Assembly: GCA_964646615.1 (NCBI GenBank)
Contig: CAZYEV010000060.1
Span: 1-5,934 of the forward strand
Length of the DNA: 5,934 nt
Reading direction: 5' to 3'
From: M3007 sp964646615
Lineage (GTDB): Bacteria > Bacteroidota > Bacteroidia > Chitinophagales > Saprospiraceae
Below the pieces are notes generated by a model. It was not told where the DNA came from. It saw only the letters and a list, made by a program, of their open reading frames with translations, and did no database searches. This document shows, piece after piece, positions 4,461 to 5,934 of this stretch. Made by a program: the position numbers and the translations under genes. Position 1 is the first letter of the stretch. Every line of letters begins with the position of its first letter.

Positions 4461-5921
4461 ATGATGGTGTTCTTTCAAAAAATCCAGCCGCTCAGGCTGT
4501 GTTTCCTTTTGTGGATTATCCTGTTGCCCGTGTATGGCCTGGCCCAATCGCGCCATAGCTATGAACGCGCCGGTGATAAAGCCTTTGAACAAAAAGATTA
4601 CGGCGCAGCCCTGCAACACTACCAGACGGCGCTTAGCCGCAAGCCCGACGACGCCGCACTGCTGTGGAAAAGCGCCGAAAGCGCCCGCCTCATCCATGCC
4701 GACGCGCTGGCCGAGCGCTGGTACCGCCGCATAGAGGCCGCCGAGAAACGCAAGCCCATGTATCCGCTCCTGCCGCTGAGGCTGGGCGAAACGCTGCGCA
4801 AACAGGGCAAATACGACGAAGCAGCCCGCTACTTCGAGCGCTTCCTGGATCAAAACCCTGCCTCCGAATGGGCTGCTTTTGCAAAAACAAACCTTGAAGC
4901 CTGCCAATGGGCCAGCCGGCAAACACCCACTGCCGACTCTGTCGTGGTGAAAAACGCAGGCAAACACCTGAATAGCCCATACAGCGACTTTGCCCCGGCA
5001 CTGCTGGGCGACTCGCTGTTCTTCTCCTCGTATCGCTTCGACAAACGCGGCGACAAGAGCATTCCCAAAACGAAATTGACCAAAGTCATGCTCTCGGTCA
5101 AGAACGGACGCCCGCGCGAAGCTGCCCGCCCATTTCCCAGTACAGACACGGCCCACGTAGCGCATACGGCCTTTTTTGGCGATGGGCATTTTCTGCTGTT
5201 CACGCTGTGCAAAAACCGCAATGCCTCCGACATCCGCTGCGACCTATGGCTGGCGATAAAAGACGTCCGCAACCGCTGGACGGCGCCCATACGCCTGCCC
5301 GAACCGGTCAACCTCGGCGGATACACCACCACCCAGCCGCATGTGACTTTCGACACCGCCGCCGAGCAGCTGCTGCTGTGGTTCGCCAGCGACCGCCCCG
5401 GCGGCCAGGGCGGGCTTGACCTGTGGTACACACCGCTGGATACCAACTGGTTTTGCCCCTGCCACATCCCTGTGGACGCCCGTAAGCCCTTCCCGCTGCC
5501 TGCCTTCACACCGCCGGCAAATGTCTCTACCCTCAACACACCCGGCGATGAGGTTACGCCCTTCTTTCACGAACCCACACAAACCCTCTATTTCAGCTCC
5601 AACGGCCGCCCCGAAAACTTCGGCGGCTTCGACATCTACCGCGCTCGCCGACTGGCCGACGGCTCGCTGGCACCGCCCGAAAATGCCGGCCCAGGGCTGA
5701 ATACGCCCTACAACGACCTGTACTTCATCCTGGCACCCGACGGCTATTCGGGATACTTGAGCAGCAACCGCCCCGGCGCCCAGTACCTGGACGAGGCCAA
5801 CAAATTCTGCTGCAATGACCTGTTCACCGTGCAGTTCCTCATGCCGCCCGACACCACGCCCGCGCCGCCCACCGCTCACGCGCCACCGCTCCCAGCGCGA
5901 CCTATAGACCACGTCTCTTAA
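4461..5921 (+). CDS. Secreted TPR plus PD40 beta-propeller protein, 486 aa
   Basis: A periplasmic or envelope protein of the type often encoded beside porP/sprF. The ATG at 4461 (a second ATG at 4464 is equally possible) starts a signal peptide with hydrophobic core LCFLLWIILLPVYGLA (about residues 13-28). The longer frame back to a TTG at 4350 would overlap porP/sprF and hide the signal. There is no lipobox cysteine. Residues 33-150 form about three TPR units (AFEQKDYGAALQHYQTAL; GKYDEAARYFERFL). PD40/WD40-like blades follow, with HLNSPYSDFAPAL near 169, ASDRPGGQGGLDLW at 309-322, SSNGRPENFGGFDIY at 379-393 and NTPYNDLYF at 414-422. KFCCNDLF at 448-455 is also typical. PorE-like relatives usually continue into a C-terminal OmpA peptidoglycan-binding domain. 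Here the protein ends in a Pro-rich tail (462-486) with no such domain, so it is either a naturally short version or its OmpA part lies beyond the window edge. It is probably co-transcribed with porP/sprF. Confidence 0.85.
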   Translation: MMVFFQKIQPLRLCFLLWIILLPVYGLAQSRHSYERAGDKAFEQKDYGAALQHYQTALSRKPDDAALLWKSAESARLIHADALAERWYRRIEAAEKRKPMYPLLPLRLGETLRKQGKYDEAARYFERFLDQNPASEWAAFAKTNLEACQWASRQTPTADSVVVKNAGKHLNSPYSDFAPALLGDSLFFSSYRFDKRGDKSIPKTKLTKVMLSVKNGRPREAARPFPSTDTAHVAHTAFFGDGHFLLFTLCKNRNASDIRCDLWLAIKDVRNRWTAPIRLPEPVNLGGYTTTQPHVTFDTAAEQLLLWFASDRPGGQGGLDLWYTPLDTNWFCPCHIPVDARKPFPLPAFTPPANVSTLNTPGDEVTPFFHEPTQTLYFSSNGRPENFGGFDIYRARRLADGSLAPPENAGPGLNTPYNDLYFILAPDGYSGYLSSNRPGAQYLDEANKFCCNDLFTVQFLMPPDTTPAPPTAHAPPLPARPIDHVS

Positions 5922-5934
5922 ACACATCCTACCC

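Noticed and set aside
4401..5539. Leftward frames of 262 and 229 codons opposite the TPR/PD40 gene
   Set aside because: Antisense shadows of a strongly supported gene with clear TPR and PD40 motifs.
1..5934. CRISPR array, tRNA or rRNA genes
   Set aside because: I saw no regularly spaced short repeats, tRNA-like cloverleaf with T-loop, or rRNA signature on either strand. The only long repeat is the 178-bp pair.

Overview
The window looks like chromosomal DNA of a Bacteroidota bacterium with a fairly GC-rich genome (Saprospiria-, Chitinophagia- or Cytophagia-like; the class cannot be fixed). The evidence is a PorP/SprF-type outer-membrane protein, found in type IX secretion and gliding lineages, followed by a TPR plus PD40 beta-propeller protein of the kind encoded beside it. 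Upstream is a small conserved protein that I recognise only as Bacteroidota-type. Promoter-like elements fit the Bacteroidota pattern TTG ... TAnnTTTG, and Shine-Dalgarno signals are mostly weak.

Layout. Positions 1-511 hold no convincing protein gene. They appear to carry leftward (minus-strand) signals: a structured RNA element of roughly 190 nt ending in a strong intrinsic terminator (hairpin 224-257, T8 at 222-215), then a well-formed leftward promoter (174-143) for a gene beyond the left edge. A plus-strand CDS for a 137-aa conserved protein of unknown function follows (512-925). At 988-1165 lies the promoter, leader and first 41 codons of a porP/sprF gene, broken off. A two-gene type II restriction-modification (R-M) system follows: a putative endonuclease (1256-2071) overlapping by 29 bp an amino-type DNA methyltransferase (2043-3275). 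After a 95-bp linker the same 178 bp of porP/sprF appear again (3371-3548), this time continuing into the complete gene (3425-4423). The TPR/PD40 protein (4461-5921) is 37 bp downstream and probably co-transcribed.

Main result. The R-M system interrupts the porP/sprF locus but is bracketed by a 178-bp direct repeat (173/178 identical) of the target gene's own promoter and 5' end. The intact gene therefore sits downstream of the insert with most of its promoter restored. This matches the long-target-duplication mode of R-M insertion described from Helicobacter pylori genome comparisons. No transposase, integrase, terminal inverted repeat or IS is visible. The left repeat also places the porP promoter upstream of the R-M genes, and the truncated porP reading frame overlaps the endonuclease start by 14 nt. 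Three overlapping reading frames (porP fragment, endonuclease, methyltransferase) could thus be driven from a captured host promoter. The R-M genes have lower and more variable GC and more AT-ending codons than the flanks, which supports horizontal acquisition.

How the genes work together. The porP/sprF and TPR-PD40 genes form a cell-envelope module, probably serving type IX secretion or surface protein display. The R-M pair is a self-contained defence and addiction module parked in front of it. The 137-aa protein and the leftward RNA appear to be independent ancestral neighbours.
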